64,000 bases of DNA from the NCBI GenBank assembly GCA_052161625.1, contig CP197412.1; one strand, given 5' to 3'. This DNA is from JBKCUI01 sp052161625 (GTDB lineage: Bacteria > Planctomycetota > Planctomycetia > Pirellulales > Pirellulaceae). A program made the position numbers and the translations under genes. The notes under the pieces were generated by a model, which made no database searches, had not been told where the DNA came from, and worked only from the letters and a program-made list of their open reading frames with translations. The stretch's first letter is position 1, and each line of letters opens with the position of its first letter. Of this stretch, positions 31,032 through 40,802 are shown in pieces.

Positions 31032-32816
31032 ATGCTCGTGCCCGGGAAGTCCCACACCGAGAAGAAAGAGTATCGAAAAGATATTGACGGACTAAGGGCT
31101 ATAGCAGTCCTGTCCGTTATCCTTTTTCACTTTGGCTGGTTACCCGCAGGATATCTTGGCGTAGATATCTTTTTCGTGATCAGCGGCTACTTAATAACAG
31201 GGATCATTCATAAAGAAACCGAAGGAAACCGCTTTTCCATTATCAAGTTTTATCTGCGACGTGTACGGCGCATTTTACCAATGTGCACGTTCACCGTTGC
31301 GTTTTCCTTGGTCATCGGCTACTTCGTCATGCTTCCTGATGACTTGGAAAACCTAGGGCAATCCGCTGTTGCGACAAACCTTTTTTCAAACAACATTCTT
31401 CAATCGATTACGACTGGAAATTACTGGGACGTCACCAACGAACATAAACCTCTTCTGCATACGTGGAGTTTAGCGGTGGAAGAGCAATATTATTTATTCA
31501 TCCCACTTCTGGCTTCTCTTTTCTTCAGAACAAGGAGAGCATTCGCAGTTGCATTAACGGTTCTTTCTTTCTTTTCTTTAGTGCTCTTCTTCTCTCCAGT
31601 TCCGGAACACATCCGATTCTACCAACTACCCTGCCGATTCTTTGAGATTGCCGTCGGAGGAATCGCCAAGCTATGTTTCTGGGAACGTCCGCTGAGTACA
31701 CGCTTCCTACCGATTGGGATTGTAGCACTCATTGCAATTGTTTTTTCACCGGTCCCTTTGCCTGGCCCTATTGTTATTATCCCGATTACTGTAGTCTTAG
31801 CCGCATTTGTTTTGGTAGCCCAACCAGGAAATTCAAAGTTCGCACGAAAAGTACTCGAGAATCGAATCTCGATTTTAGTGGGCTTAACAAGTTATAGCCT
31901 ATACATGTGGCACCAGCCGCTTCTAGCATTCTTCAGATACATAGTCAGTCCAGAGATCAATGCCATTTCAGGCATCGCATTACTTACATTGACACTTATC
32001 TTGTCGATCGCAAGCTATCACGTGATCGAGAAGCCGTTCCGTTCATCGAACACGACCCCCACTTGGATGCTGTTCCTGGTCCTCATACCAGCGATTTCGT
32101 CAACAACCGCATTTGGCTATTACCTAAATTCGCGAGGGGGTATCGTTCGCGATGTTCCAGAGTTAGACATCAGCGTTACAGACGCGAGGAAAGGAGTCCA
32201 CTCTCGATACAATCACAGAATCCGAGAGCTTAACCAAGGATTCAGGGAAGAGAATGATCGGAAGAAAGTCCTGATCATTGGGAATAGCTTTGCACGAGAT
32301 TGGGCAAACATATTACTCGAAAGTTCGGAGGCTCAATCGATTGAGATACAATACATCGAACATCCGATGTCAGATCCAACATTCCTCCCCAAGTTTCAAG
32401 TCGCAGACATTGTCTTCTTTTCCACCGGGTCGCGCCGTGACGTTGCCAACATGGGTATATCGCCAGAAGATCCAAAGATATACGTCATTGGAACCAAGAA
32501 TTTCGGAACTACAGCCGGGATATTTTACAACTACCGCGGTGATGATTTCACAAGTCAGACAACTAAGATCGATGAAGAGCATTGGGAAGTAGATGCCAAG
32601 CTAATGAGCGACTGGGGCGCAAAATTTGTCGATCTGCTAAGCGTGGTAAAGGAAGATGGTGGACGAGTACATGTCATCACTCCTGAAGGAAAAATCATTT
32701 CACAAGACTGCCGTCACCTAACCAAGGCGGGTGCAACATTCTTCGCGCGACGGCTCGAGGATAGGATTCGTTCCATTCTGCATCCGCAGTGGAAAAGCGA
32801 TAGAGACAATGAGTAG
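31032..32816 (+). CDS. Acyltransferase family 3 / SGNH O-acetyltransferase (OatA-like)
   Basis: The 594-residue product has an N-terminal integral-membrane acyltransferase-3 domain (YRKDIDGLRAIAVLSVILFHFGW, LGVDIFFVISGYL, HTWSLAVEEQYYLF; about ten helices, residues 15-370). A C-terminal SGNH-like domain follows, with VLIIGNSFARDW as the nucleophile block and CRHLTKAGATFFA carrying the His. Such proteins move acetyl groups onto exported glycans. Codon use is AT-richer than in wecB and gmd. Confidence 0.9.
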   Translation: MLVPGKSHTEKKEYRKDIDGLRAIAVLSVILFHFGWLPAGYLGVDIFFVISGYLITGIIHKETEGNRFSIIKFYLRRVRRILPMCTFTVAFSLVIGYFVMLPDDLENLGQSAVATNLFSNNILQSITTGNYWDVTNEHKPLLHTWSLAVEEQYYLFIPLLASLFFRTRRAFAVALTVLSFFSLVLFFSPVPEHIRFYQLPCRFFEIAVGGIAKLCFWERPLSTRFLPIGIVALIAIVFSPVPLPGPIVIIPITVVLAAFVLVAQPGNSKFARKVLENRISILVGLTSYSLYMWHQPLLAFFRYIVSPEINAISGIALLTLTLILSIASYHVIEKPFRSSNTTPTWMLFLVLIPAISSTTAFGYYLNSRGGIVRDVPELDISVTDARKGVHSRYNHRIRELNQGFREENDRKKVLIIGNSFARDWANILLESSEAQSIEIQYIEHPMSDPTFLPKFQVADIVFFSTGSRRDVANMGISPEDPKIYVIGTKNFGTTAGIFYNYRGDDFTSQTTKIDEEHWEVDAKLMSDWGAKFVDLLSVVKEDGGRVHVITPEGKIISQDCRHLTKAGATFFARRLEDRIRSILHPQWKSDRDNE

Positions 32817-33061
32817 CAGCTACGAAGATGCGAGCTCAACTGTCTGCGACGGATCATGTTCGCGCACCCATGGCCCAAATCCATCCACTGTCCACCCTGG
32901 GCTCCGTAAAACAAATACTGGTGGCGAGTCCGAAGTAAAGCAGCCTCCAATCCCCTTCGCTACCGTTCATTCGTCTAATTCGTTCAATTCGTGGTTCCCA
33001 CCATCCAATTGATTGTCACATCTACTCACCACTTTCTTCTCACTACCTACTCGCGAATCGC
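32817..33061. other. Spacer between acyltransferase and nucleotide-sugar dehydrogenase
   Basis: No gene. It contains CGTTCATTCGTC and AATTCGTTCAATTCGTGG tracts and, just before the next ATG, a degenerate C-rich heptad-like tract (33013-33055) that may be a decayed array. Confidence 0.5.
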
Positions 33062-34342
33062 ATGCTAGTCATCATCGGACTTGGATACGTAGGCCTTCCA
33101 CTAGGCCTTCAATTCGCCCGGTGCGGTGTGAAAGTTCTCGGGCTGGATATCGATCCGATCAAGGTCGAATCACTCAACAGCGGCCAGTCCTATATCCATC
33201 ACATCCCTTCTGAAGAGATACAAAAGCAAGTCTCCGAGGGACGCTTCACGGCCAGTACCGACTTCTCCCGCATCCGGGAAGCCGACGCGGTCGTCATCTG
33301 CGTTCCAACTCCCTTGAGCAAGAACCGCGAGCCGGACATTTCTTACGTGCTCAATACCGGCAGATCGATTGCTCCCCATTTGCAAAAGGGGACGCTGGTC
33401 GTTCTGGAGTCGACCACCTATCCCGGCACGACCGATGAAGACCTTCGAGCCGTTCTCGAGTCCGGTTCGGGCTTGAAAGCAGGCATCGATTTCCATTTGG
33501 CTTTCTCCCCTGAGCGGGAGGATCCGGGTAATCCCAGCAGCAAAGTGGCCAAGATTCCCAAGGTCGTAGGTGGTTACACGCCCGCTTGTTTGGAGAAAGC
33601 CAAAGCGTTGTACTTGCAAGCCGTCGAGACCGTGGTCCCGGTCAGCAGTTGCCGGGCGGCCGAGGCGACGAAATTGTTGGAGAACATTTTCCGGAGCGTC
33701 AACATCGCGCTCGTGAATGAGCTCAAGATGGTTTATGCCGCGATGGGGATCGACATTTGGGAAGTGATTGAAGCGGCGAAGACCAAGCCCTTTGGGTACA
33801 TGCCTTTTTACCCGGGGCCAGGATTGGGCGGTCACTGCATCCCCATCGATCCGTTTTATTTGACTTGGAAGGCCCGCGAGTACGGCCAAGCCACCCGCTT
33901 CATCGAGTTAGCGGGCGAGATCAACACGTCGATGCCCAAGTATGTCATTCAGAAGTTGGCGGAAGCGCTCAACAGCGTCAAAAAGCCCATCAACGGCAGC
34001 AGAATCCTCATCGTCGGTTTAGCGTACAAAGCCAACGTCGACGACGACCGCGAGTCCCCCAGTTATGTGTTGATGGACCTTATTAAGGAGAAGGGTGGCG
34101 AAGTCTCCTACTACGATCCCTACGTCCCGGTCATCAAACCCAGCCGCGAGCACAGCCACTGGGCAGGTCTGAGAAGTATCGAGTGGGATCTCCCGCGAAT
34201 CGCTCAATTTGACGCAGTGGTGATTTCGACCGCGCACGAAAACATTGCTTTCGACGCATTGGCGAGGAACGCATCACTTCTGGTAGACACACGCAATGTG
34301 ATAAAAAGATCTCAGGTAACCCCTGGCATCATTCGCGCGTGA
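33062..34342 (+). CDS. UDP-N-acetylglucosamine 6-dehydrogenase (WbpA-like)
   Basis: The 426-residue product is a UDP-glucose/GDP-mannose dehydrogenase family enzyme that oxidises C6 of a UDP-HexNAc to the uronic acid. It shows GLGYVGLPLGLQFA, CVPTPLSKNREPD, ESTTYPGTT, FSPEREDPGN and the catalytic-Cys block GPGLGGHCIPIDPFYL. The last block matches the WbpA group better than WecC. It is GC-rich like the flanking chromosome but lies inside the AT-rich island, which points to a mosaic origin. Confidence 0.9.
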   Translation: MLVIIGLGYVGLPLGLQFARCGVKVLGLDIDPIKVESLNSGQSYIHHIPSEEIQKQVSEGRFTASTDFSRIREADAVVICVPTPLSKNREPDISYVLNTGRSIAPHLQKGTLVVLESTTYPGTTDEDLRAVLESGSGLKAGIDFHLAFSPEREDPGNPSSKVAKIPKVVGGYTPACLEKAKALYLQAVETVVPVSSCRAAEATKLLENIFRSVNIALVNELKMVYAAMGIDIWEVIEAAKTKPFGYMPFYPGPGLGGHCIPIDPFYLTWKAREYGQATRFIELAGEINTSMPKYVIQKLAEALNSVKKPINGSRILIVGLAYKANVDDDRESPSYVLMDLIKEKGGEVSYYDPYVPVIKPSREHSHWAGLRSIEWDLPRIAQFDAVVISTAHENIAFDALARNASLLVDTRNVIKRSQVTPGIIRA

Positions 34343-34374
34343 ACAATTGAACAGGTCAGCACTCCGCGAAATAC

Positions 34375-35688
34375 ATGCAGGTTCGAAAACTTACAGGCGA
34401 GGCATTTGTAGTCGTTGTTGGACAAACAATATCCATTGCAGCATCCATACTATTAATCAAATACGCAACGGACCTATTCGATGCAGCACCGCTGGGTAGA
34501 GCACTACTTGCAACAACAATAACGGGACTCTCTGGCCAATTGATCACCGGCGGAGTGGGAGCTGGCCTCCAAAAGCAGTTCGCATCAGCACGCGAAAGCA
34601 ATGCACTGTGCGCATTCCGAAAGAGTGCTAACTTGGTGATAGTTCTCGCGACCTGTTGTGCTTCTCTAGTAACCACACTTTTATCGTTGATTGCACTTTA
34701 CGCTCAGGTACTCGACTCATACACAACGGTTTTACTACTTGGAACACACGCGATAAGCTCGTCGATTAATTCCCTTCATCTCGGCTTGTTTGCTGCTGCT
34801 CGGATGCGCAAGACCGTCGCGATTACAAGCGTCGTCGAATCCACTGGCCGGATTGCCGTACTGCCGCTTATCGTTACCCATCTAGGAGCAACGTCTGAAT
34901 CTTTTCTCTTAGCCTTCCTCATCCCAGGGCTAGTGGTGAGCATCCCATTGCTATTGCGTTGGAGATACTACCTCTCGCCGAGCCCTACACCTCTGGTCAA
35001 GAGCGATGCCAGTTCGGGCGACTTTGTGAAGCAGGTACTGCGTTTTGCTTGGCCTTACACTACCTGGGGAATCTTAACATCGGTGCATCAAGTATCCGAC
35101 CGTTGGTCGCTAGAAATTTTTTGCTCTTCGGCGGATATCGCGATTTATGCAATCGCATTCCAAATTGGTTACTCGCCCATTGTCTTGTTGACCAACATTT
35201 GCATCAACTTTATCACCCCAATCTTCTTCCAACTTGGAAGCAAATCAAGCAGTTCAACACGAAAGCAACTGCACTCCTTAACTTACAAACTCGCCCTCCT
35301 CATCCTCTTCGCGACGCTAGTAGGTTCTATAGGTTTCTCCGTCACTAGTAGTTTATTCCAAAGTAGTGTCCTAGATAGTCGGTATAGCGACTCGCTGAGC
35401 CTTGTTTGCGTACTAATCATCAGTGGTGGCGCGTTTGCAATTGGACAGACACTTTCTATAACAATTTTATCCGTCTCGACCTCGCGAGCGATTCTAGCGC
35501 CTAAGATCGGGACAGCGATCATCGGAATCATAATCAACATAATTGCCGCATATTGCAGCGGACCGATTGGCGTGGCCTATGGTTCACTTGCGTTCTCGCT
35601 CATTTATGTTTTATGGATGCTAATCATAACCAGGTCTCACGAAAAGCAATCCATAGCACCGACTAGTGCTGCCGTTACAACACTCTAG
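34375..35688 (+). CDS. Polysaccharide flippase (Wzx/MATE-like)
   Basis: The 437-residue product is hydrophobic with about 12 predicted membrane helices and the general pattern of polysaccharide biosynthesis flippases (VVGQTISIAASILLIKYATD near the start, FAWPYTTWGILTSVHQVSDRW in the middle). It would move lipid-linked repeat units across the membrane. Assignment rests on topology and context rather than a short signature. Confidence 0.75.
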   Translation: MQVRKLTGEAFVVVVGQTISIAASILLIKYATDLFDAAPLGRALLATTITGLSGQLITGGVGAGLQKQFASARESNALCAFRKSANLVIVLATCCASLVTTLLSLIALYAQVLDSYTTVLLLGTHAISSSINSLHLGLFAAARMRKTVAITSVVESTGRIAVLPLIVTHLGATSESFLLAFLIPGLVVSIPLLLRWRYYLSPSPTPLVKSDASSGDFVKQVLRFAWPYTTWGILTSVHQVSDRWSLEIFCSSADIAIYAIAFQIGYSPIVLLTNICINFITPIFFQLGSKSSSSTRKQLHSLTYKLALLILFATLVGSIGFSVTSSLFQSSVLDSRYSDSLSLVCVLIISGGAFAIGQTLSITILSVSTSRAILAPKIGTAIIGIIINIIAAYCSGPIGVAYGSLAFSLIYVLWMLIITRSHEKQSIAPTSAAVTTL

Positions 35689-35732
35689 CTAAACATTCGG
35701 TTGCTTCGCAATCACAACCCAGAGGTTCGTTC

Positions 35733-36461
35733 GTGTATCGCGAATATATCAAATCGCACATAAACCATTTTCTTCGATTATTCGGCGTGCGTATGGTTTC
35801 TGCTAGATGGGGACCGCGCGGCTTTGCTTCCGCATTTCGGAACCTGCGTGACGAGGGCTTTGACTTCAAGACAATCTGGGATGTCGGCGCAAGCGATGCG
35901 TCGTGGACACAAGAATGTCGAGAAGTTTTTCCGTCGTCGGACTACTATCTGTTTGAACCATTGCAAGCACATTGCTCACAGTTGCGTTCACTTTCGGAGT
36001 CCGATCCAAGAATACATTTTTTCCCGTGCGCTCTCGGCGATACGCAAGGATCTGCGATTCTTAACGCACATGAAGGCCAAAGCAGCATCCTACCATCGCA
36101 GGAGTGGAAGGGCCAGGAAGAAAGGATCACACTTTCAACTGCGGATGAAGTAATCAAACAAACAGGAATTGTACCGGATTGCGTAAAAATAGATGTCCAG
36201 GGGTACGAACTTTCGTTACTTAGGGGATTTGAAGCTAATCTTCGCTCTTGTAAGTTCTTACTAATCGAGGTTTCATGGATACCTCTTTACGAGAACGCGC
36301 CATTAGCTGATGCAATCATTTCATTCTTGGCAGCAAATGGTTTTCATGTTGTTGACATTTGCACGTATGCGCAGCGACCGAAAGACCTTAGACTCACCCA
36401 ATCAGACGTACTCTTTGCAAACACGACAACCGGGCTATCATCAAATACGGGTTGGTCGTAG
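35733..36461 (+). CDS. FkbM-family SAM methyltransferase
   Basis: The 242-residue product shows TIWDVGASDASWT (SAM motif I), FEPLQAHCSQL and CVKIDVQGYELSLLRGFE, which define FkbM methyltransferases that O-methylate sugars. The start is GTG at 35733 with AGAGG seven bases upstream. It is AT-rich like its neighbours. Confidence 0.88.
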   Translation: MYREYIKSHINHFLRLFGVRMVSARWGPRGFASAFRNLRDEGFDFKTIWDVGASDASWTQECREVFPSSDYYLFEPLQAHCSQLRSLSESDPRIHFFPCALGDTQGSAILNAHEGQSSILPSQEWKGQEERITLSTADEVIKQTGIVPDCVKIDVQGYELSLLRGFEANLRSCKFLLIEVSWIPLYENAPLADAIISFLAANGFHVVDICTYAQRPKDLRLTQSDVLFANTTTGLSSNTGWS

Positions 36462-36721
36462 TACCGTTAGTAGCAGTCACTGCCTCTCTAGCTTGGTAGA
36501 CTATCCAAGAGTGCCCGTTTTCTTAATCGATTAAGAAGAAGTAATATATTTGGCAGTGTGCATAGTACTATTAACGCTTCCAAGCGGTCAGCGATCCTCA
36601 ACGATGAAGCTGAATCGACGCCCGTTTTGATTTTGTTCACACAACGTTCTCGGATGGATTGGTCCGCATTTAAAAGGACTCACATCGACTAGCTCGGTTC
36701 CTTTGCCTAATCAGACTCGGA

Positions 36722-37507
36722 GTGGTTTCACTCGTTTATTCCACACATCAATCAGCCTTACATGAAAACCAACTGACAATCCCTGATCGTTTTTACAAAA
36801 AAAGTACAGAGATCAGCGAAGACGTGACTGGAGAAAGAAACTTGCCGCACAACCGAATAAAATTTAGAAATCGACTAATTTCTGCATTCCCATGGGCATT
36901 CGATTTTTACGAATCTGTATGTTTTGTTTCGCATGCATCGGAGTGGAGGAGAAGTGGGCTATCGATTCCATGTCCAAGCCTGCTTAAGCGTGCCATCCTT
37001 CTCCAGGAGATTAAGGCATTCAAGGCGGAAAACTTTATCGAGACCGGCACCTACCTGGGAGACACGCCTTGGTATCTTCGCAAGCACCTAAAGCGAATAG
37101 TTTCGATTGAAGTACATCCACCACTTGCGGATCTCGCGCGCACCCGTTTCAAGAAAATTGAGAATGTTACGATCGCGGAAGGCGACTCGGGTACTATACT
37201 AAGTCAATTCGTAAAGGACCTGAACGGACGGACGGTTTTTTGGTTGGACGGTCACTATTCTGGTGGAATAACAGGAATAGGCGAAGAAGAGTGTCCCATC
37301 TTTCGCGAGCTCACCGCCATTATTTCGCTTTGTCGGACGGACTGGCTTATTCTTATCGACGATGCAAGGTGTTTTGGTAGCCACCCTGCATACCCGACAA
37401 TTGAAGAGATTGCCGCTTTTTTCAAAAACCATCGAAAAGATGTAAAACTCAGCGTAGCGAATGACATCATCCGTATTCAAGACGTTTCTGAACATCTTCT
37501 ACCTTAG
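36722..37507 (+). CDS. Putative SAM-dependent methyltransferase
   Basis: The 261-residue product has NFIETGTYLGDTPWYLR (SAM motif I-like), VSIEVHPPLADLAR, VFWLDGHYSGG and WLILIDDARCFG, consistent with a class I methyltransferase acting on sugars. The GTG start at 36722 is uncertain because there is no clear Shine-Dalgarno and no Met in the first 100 residues. The stop overlaps the next frame by one base. Confidence 0.65.
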   Translation: MVSLVYSTHQSALHENQLTIPDRFYKKSTEISEDVTGERNLPHNRIKFRNRLISAFPWAFDFYESVCFVSHASEWRRSGLSIPCPSLLKRAILLQEIKAFKAENFIETGTYLGDTPWYLRKHLKRIVSIEVHPPLADLARTRFKKIENVTIAEGDSGTILSQFVKDLNGRTVFWLDGHYSGGITGIGEEECPIFRELTAIISLCRTDWLILIDDARCFGSHPAYPTIEEIAAFFKNHRKDVKLSVANDIIRIQDVSEHLLP

Positions 37508-37764
37508 TGAATTGCCTCTTGAGAAATGAGATCTCAGCTGAATGGGTTAAAACAACCCGATTCGAGGGAGATTCTCGATTTCTAGATCACTCAGAAATGG
37601 TACCGAGGGGCAAAGAAGTCGCCATCGCTCAGCGGCACCTTATCAAAGCTCTCTTGTGCTACGTGATCTGGCTCAATCTTTACGGGTTCGAAATACCGGC
37701 AGAGCATAAAGAGATTGATGTTTTACGATTTGCAATGCCTGTTGAAGAAAGGTTGAACGCCTAA
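37507..37764 (+). CDS. Small hypothetical protein, possibly a gene remnant
   Basis: An 85-residue frame from GTG 37507 (one-base overlap with the preceding stop) to TAA at 37762-37764, which overlaps the next gene's ATG (TAATG). The coupling suggests translation. No domain is recognised; the middle has a weakly hydrophobic stretch (LLCYVIWLNLYGFEI). It may be a remnant of a larger gene. Confidence 0.35.
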   Translation: MNCLLRNEISAEWVKTTRFEGDSRFLDHSEMVPRGKEVAIAQRHLIKALLCYVIWLNLYGFEIPAEHKEIDVLRFAMPVEERLNA

Positions 37765-38498
37765 TGCTAGATAAACTTCTCAGAAAAGTAACCGCCCGTC
37801 TAAATTCAATCCAAGGTAAGGGCTGGGGGACGTCGACATGCGGGCAGGAGGTTAAGCAGACGCTCAAGTTTGCGCCCAAACCCAAAATTGTCCTAGATGT
37901 TGGTGGTAATGTCGGTGACTGGACGGGAGAAATTCTCAAACTTACTGCCCCCAAGATGATTTATGTATTCGAACCTTCAAAAACCAACCAGTCCAAGCTT
38001 GCCGATCGATACAAGCTCCGTTCGAATGTAACATTGTTGCCTTATGCCCTGTCGGATTCCGACGGAATGGGAAAACTATTCACCGATGCACCAGGAAGCG
38101 GTTTAGCAAGCTTGCATCATCGAGACTTAAGAAGCCATGGACTTTCACACGACGAATCGGAAGAAGTCCAGCTATTGAGTTTTTCAACATTTGTCACGCA
38201 ATACGCAGTTGACCATATCGACATACTCAAGCTAGACATCGAAGGACATGAACTAAACGTACTTCAATCTATCCCGACAGAATTCTATCACAACATAACT
38301 CTTCTGCAGTTTGAATTCGGCGGGTCGAATCTTGACTCACGAACCTTCTTTCGCGACTTTTGGAACCTTCTTTCACCGAATTTTCTCTTTTTCAGAGTTT
38401 CGCCGATCGGAGCGATTCCTATTCCTAAATATCGCGAACAGGATGAACACTTCGTAACAACTAACTACATTTGCTTGAATCGCAATGCACCCCGATAG
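37764..38498 (+). CDS. FkbM-family SAM methyltransferase
   Basis: The 244-residue product shows IVLDVGGNVGDWTGEIL (motif I), YVFEPSKTNQSKL and HIDILKLDIEGHELNVLQ, the FkbM hallmarks. It differs clearly in sequence from the copy at 35733, so they are probably not a recent duplication. It starts in TAATG overlap with the preceding small frame. Confidence 0.88.
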   Translation: MLDKLLRKVTARLNSIQGKGWGTSTCGQEVKQTLKFAPKPKIVLDVGGNVGDWTGEILKLTAPKMIYVFEPSKTNQSKLADRYKLRSNVTLLPYALSDSDGMGKLFTDAPGSGLASLHHRDLRSHGLSHDESEEVQLLSFSTFVTQYAVDHIDILKLDIEGHELNVLQSIPTEFYHNITLLQFEFGGSNLDSRTFFRDFWNLLSPNFLFFRVSPIGAIPIPKYREQDEHFVTTNYICLNRNAPR

Positions 38499-38730
38499 AG
38501 TGAAAAAGGGATGCGTTCCACTCATTACTTTGCTTTCTCCAACAAACGTATCGCGCCATTCAACCACAACCACACATTCGCTTACGAATCCTTTACACGG
38601 TAACAGCTTCGCGACGAGCAGAACATACATACCGACAAATGCTTAATCGGGTCTGTCCCATTCACGGCGTATGCTTTACCATCGCAACTTATAGCTCTAT
38701 AACGCCGTCGTCTCACTGTAACCCAGTATA

Positions 38731-39687
38731 ATGCACCGAAGAAAACCTGTTGTAAAGCTGCTTCTATGCGGAGGGCTAGGAAACCAACTTTTTCAGTACG
38801 CCTTTGCGCGTTGTCTTGCACTTCGTACCGACGCTCGGCTGATTCTGGACACGAAAACCCTATTCCAAACAGATACTCGCTACCGTCGCACCTATGAACT
38901 CGATGCATTCAAGCTTAGTAACGACGTAGAATACTCCAAGACGGCCGGGTTAGTGGAGCGCATTCGAGTCCATTTCTATCGCCATGTTGCCAGCAAAACT
39001 CCAGTCTCAACAGTGAGAAAGCAATTTATAGAAGAATCCCAACTGGGGGTTTTCGATAATTCCCAATACAATCTGCTTCCAGCCAAGTCGATAACGCTAA
39101 AGGGATATTGGCAATGCCCCATGTATTTCGAGTCGATTGAAACTATCTTAAGGGATGAACTTTCCATTAAAAAGCGGTTGATGGGAGTAGAAACTGAATT
39201 ATCGGCCAAGCTAAACGTTTCTACTTCAGTCGGAATACACGTAAGACGCAATGATTACGCCCGATGCCTGTCAGCTGAATACTATCGCGTTGCGATGCAA
39301 CGCATTCGCTCGCAGGTGATTAATCCGCAATTCTTTGTCTTCTCAGACGATTACGAATGGTGGAACAATCAGTTTGGTGATCTTCACGATGTTCATTTCA
39401 TTTCGCGTCAAGGCAGGGAGCCAATAGATGATTTTCATCTCCTGTCGTTGTGTACCCATTTTATCATTCCGAATAGTACGTTCAGCTGGTGGGCCGCCTG
39501 GCTGGGGCGATCCACAAGCAAGATCGTGATTGCACCATCGAAGTCTATTTGGGTTGATAGCTCCGAGATTCTGCCTAAGGACTGGCAAATCATCGAAGTT
39601 CAAGAAAGTACTCGAGTTCCAGCGGATATCACCGGCCCGCGGGAGTACGAACCCGTCTCTCGTGAAACCACCATAGGCTCCTGCTGA
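38731..39687 (+). CDS. Alpha-1,2-fucosyltransferase (GT11)
   Basis: The 318-residue product has the GT11 motifs GGLGNQLFQYAFAR, VGIHVRRNDY (the HxRRxD donor-binding motif) and FIIPNSTFSWWAAWL. It would add L-fucose from GDP-fucose to a galactose-like acceptor, in keeping with gmd at 27952. A 232-base spacer without a gene precedes it. Confidence 0.92.
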   Translation: MHRRKPVVKLLLCGGLGNQLFQYAFARCLALRTDARLILDTKTLFQTDTRYRRTYELDAFKLSNDVEYSKTAGLVERIRVHFYRHVASKTPVSTVRKQFIEESQLGVFDNSQYNLLPAKSITLKGYWQCPMYFESIETILRDELSIKKRLMGVETELSAKLNVSTSVGIHVRRNDYARCLSAEYYRVAMQRIRSQVINPQFFVFSDDYEWWNNQFGDLHDVHFISRQGREPIDDFHLLSLCTHFIIPNSTFSWWAAWLGRSTSKIVIAPSKSIWVDSSEILPKDWQIIEVQESTRVPADITGPREYEPVSRETTIGSC

Positions 39688-39742
39688 GACTCGATTCTGA
39701 CCGAGTTATATCAAAGACCAATCGAACTTGAACAATCTCGGT

Positions 39743-40795
39743 ATGAAGACCATTTATGTAGGACAATTATGCAAGGGCAGCACCGCTTTGCACCGCCTGT
39801 GGGCGCTACAACAGCTAGGCTGCAAGGTAAGTGAAGTCGACACTACTTTGCCACTTGGGCGGTATGGTCGTAGCAATCTCTCCAAACGTCTGTTGCTTTC
39901 AATCATAGTTCGCACGAACAAGCTGTTAGACTGGAAGCGAGTCAACAGCAAGCTAGAGAGTCTTTCCAGAAAGAACGACTGGGATCTGCTCTGGGTCGAC
40001 AAGGGCCAACAGATTCAGCCGGAAGTGCTTAGACTATTTAAGGCCCGACAACCTCAAGCAAAACTGGTCAATTACTCTCCCGATGACATGTTCAATCCAG
40101 CCAACCAAACCGAACGTTGGAGAAAGGGGCTTCCACTTTATGACCTTCATGTCTCGACGAAGACATATAATATTCCCGAACTACTCGAAGCGGGTGCGAA
40201 AGATGCGTTCTTTGTCGGGAATGCTTACGAACCGACGATTCACAAACCCTATGAGCTAACCGCTGCAGAATTAAGACAATTAGAAAGCGATATTGTCTTC
40301 ATCGGAGCATCCGAAGAAAAGAGAGATCTGTCGATTTCGTATCTTGCATCAAAAGGTCTTAGAATTGCGTTACACGGTGGCGGGTCCTCCTGGAATAAGA
40401 TAAAGGACGCCTATCCTAATGTTTCGCTCTACCCAGGGTTCATTGCAGATGAGCACTATGCAAAAGCACTCAATGCATCGAAAATCGCACTTGGATTTCT
40501 CAGGAAGCAAAACCGTGATCTACAGACAACACGGTCAATAGAAGTCCCTGCGTGCGGCGTCTTTATGCTTGCAGAGAGAACAGACGAACATCTTGCATTA
40601 TTTAGCGAGGGCAAAGAAGCAGAATTTTTTGCGAACGACGAAGAGCTCTATTTTAAGGCGCGATACTACTTAGATCACCCTGCCGAGCGCCAGGCGATCG
40701 CCATTGCTGGGAGGACGCGTTGCCTCGCATCTGGTTACTCGAATTGCGAGCGGCTCAAGACGGTCCTTAAACACTTGCTCTCGAAAGAATACTAA
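39743..40795 (+). CDS. Glycosyltransferase, CgeB/GT4-like
   Basis: The 350-residue product resembles the CgeB/YkvP-type glycosyltransferases: WDLLWVDKGQQI, YSPDDMFNP, SDIVFIGASEEKRD and a C-terminal IEVPACGVFMLAERTDEH block. The ATG at 39743 (MKTIYVGQLC) is preferred over the TTG at 39728. Donor and acceptor are unknown. Confidence 0.78.
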   Translation: MKTIYVGQLCKGSTALHRLWALQQLGCKVSEVDTTLPLGRYGRSNLSKRLLLSIIVRTNKLLDWKRVNSKLESLSRKNDWDLLWVDKGQQIQPEVLRLFKARQPQAKLVNYSPDDMFNPANQTERWRKGLPLYDLHVSTKTYNIPELLEAGAKDAFFVGNAYEPTIHKPYELTAAELRQLESDIVFIGASEEKRDLSISYLASKGLRIALHGGGSSWNKIKDAYPNVSLYPGFIADEHYAKALNASKIALGFLRKQNRDLQTTRSIEVPACGVFMLAERTDEHLALFSEGKEAEFFANDEELYFKARYYLDHPAERQAIAIAGRTRCLASGYSNCERLKTVLKHLLSKEY

Positions 40796-40802
40796 AGCCA
40801 TC

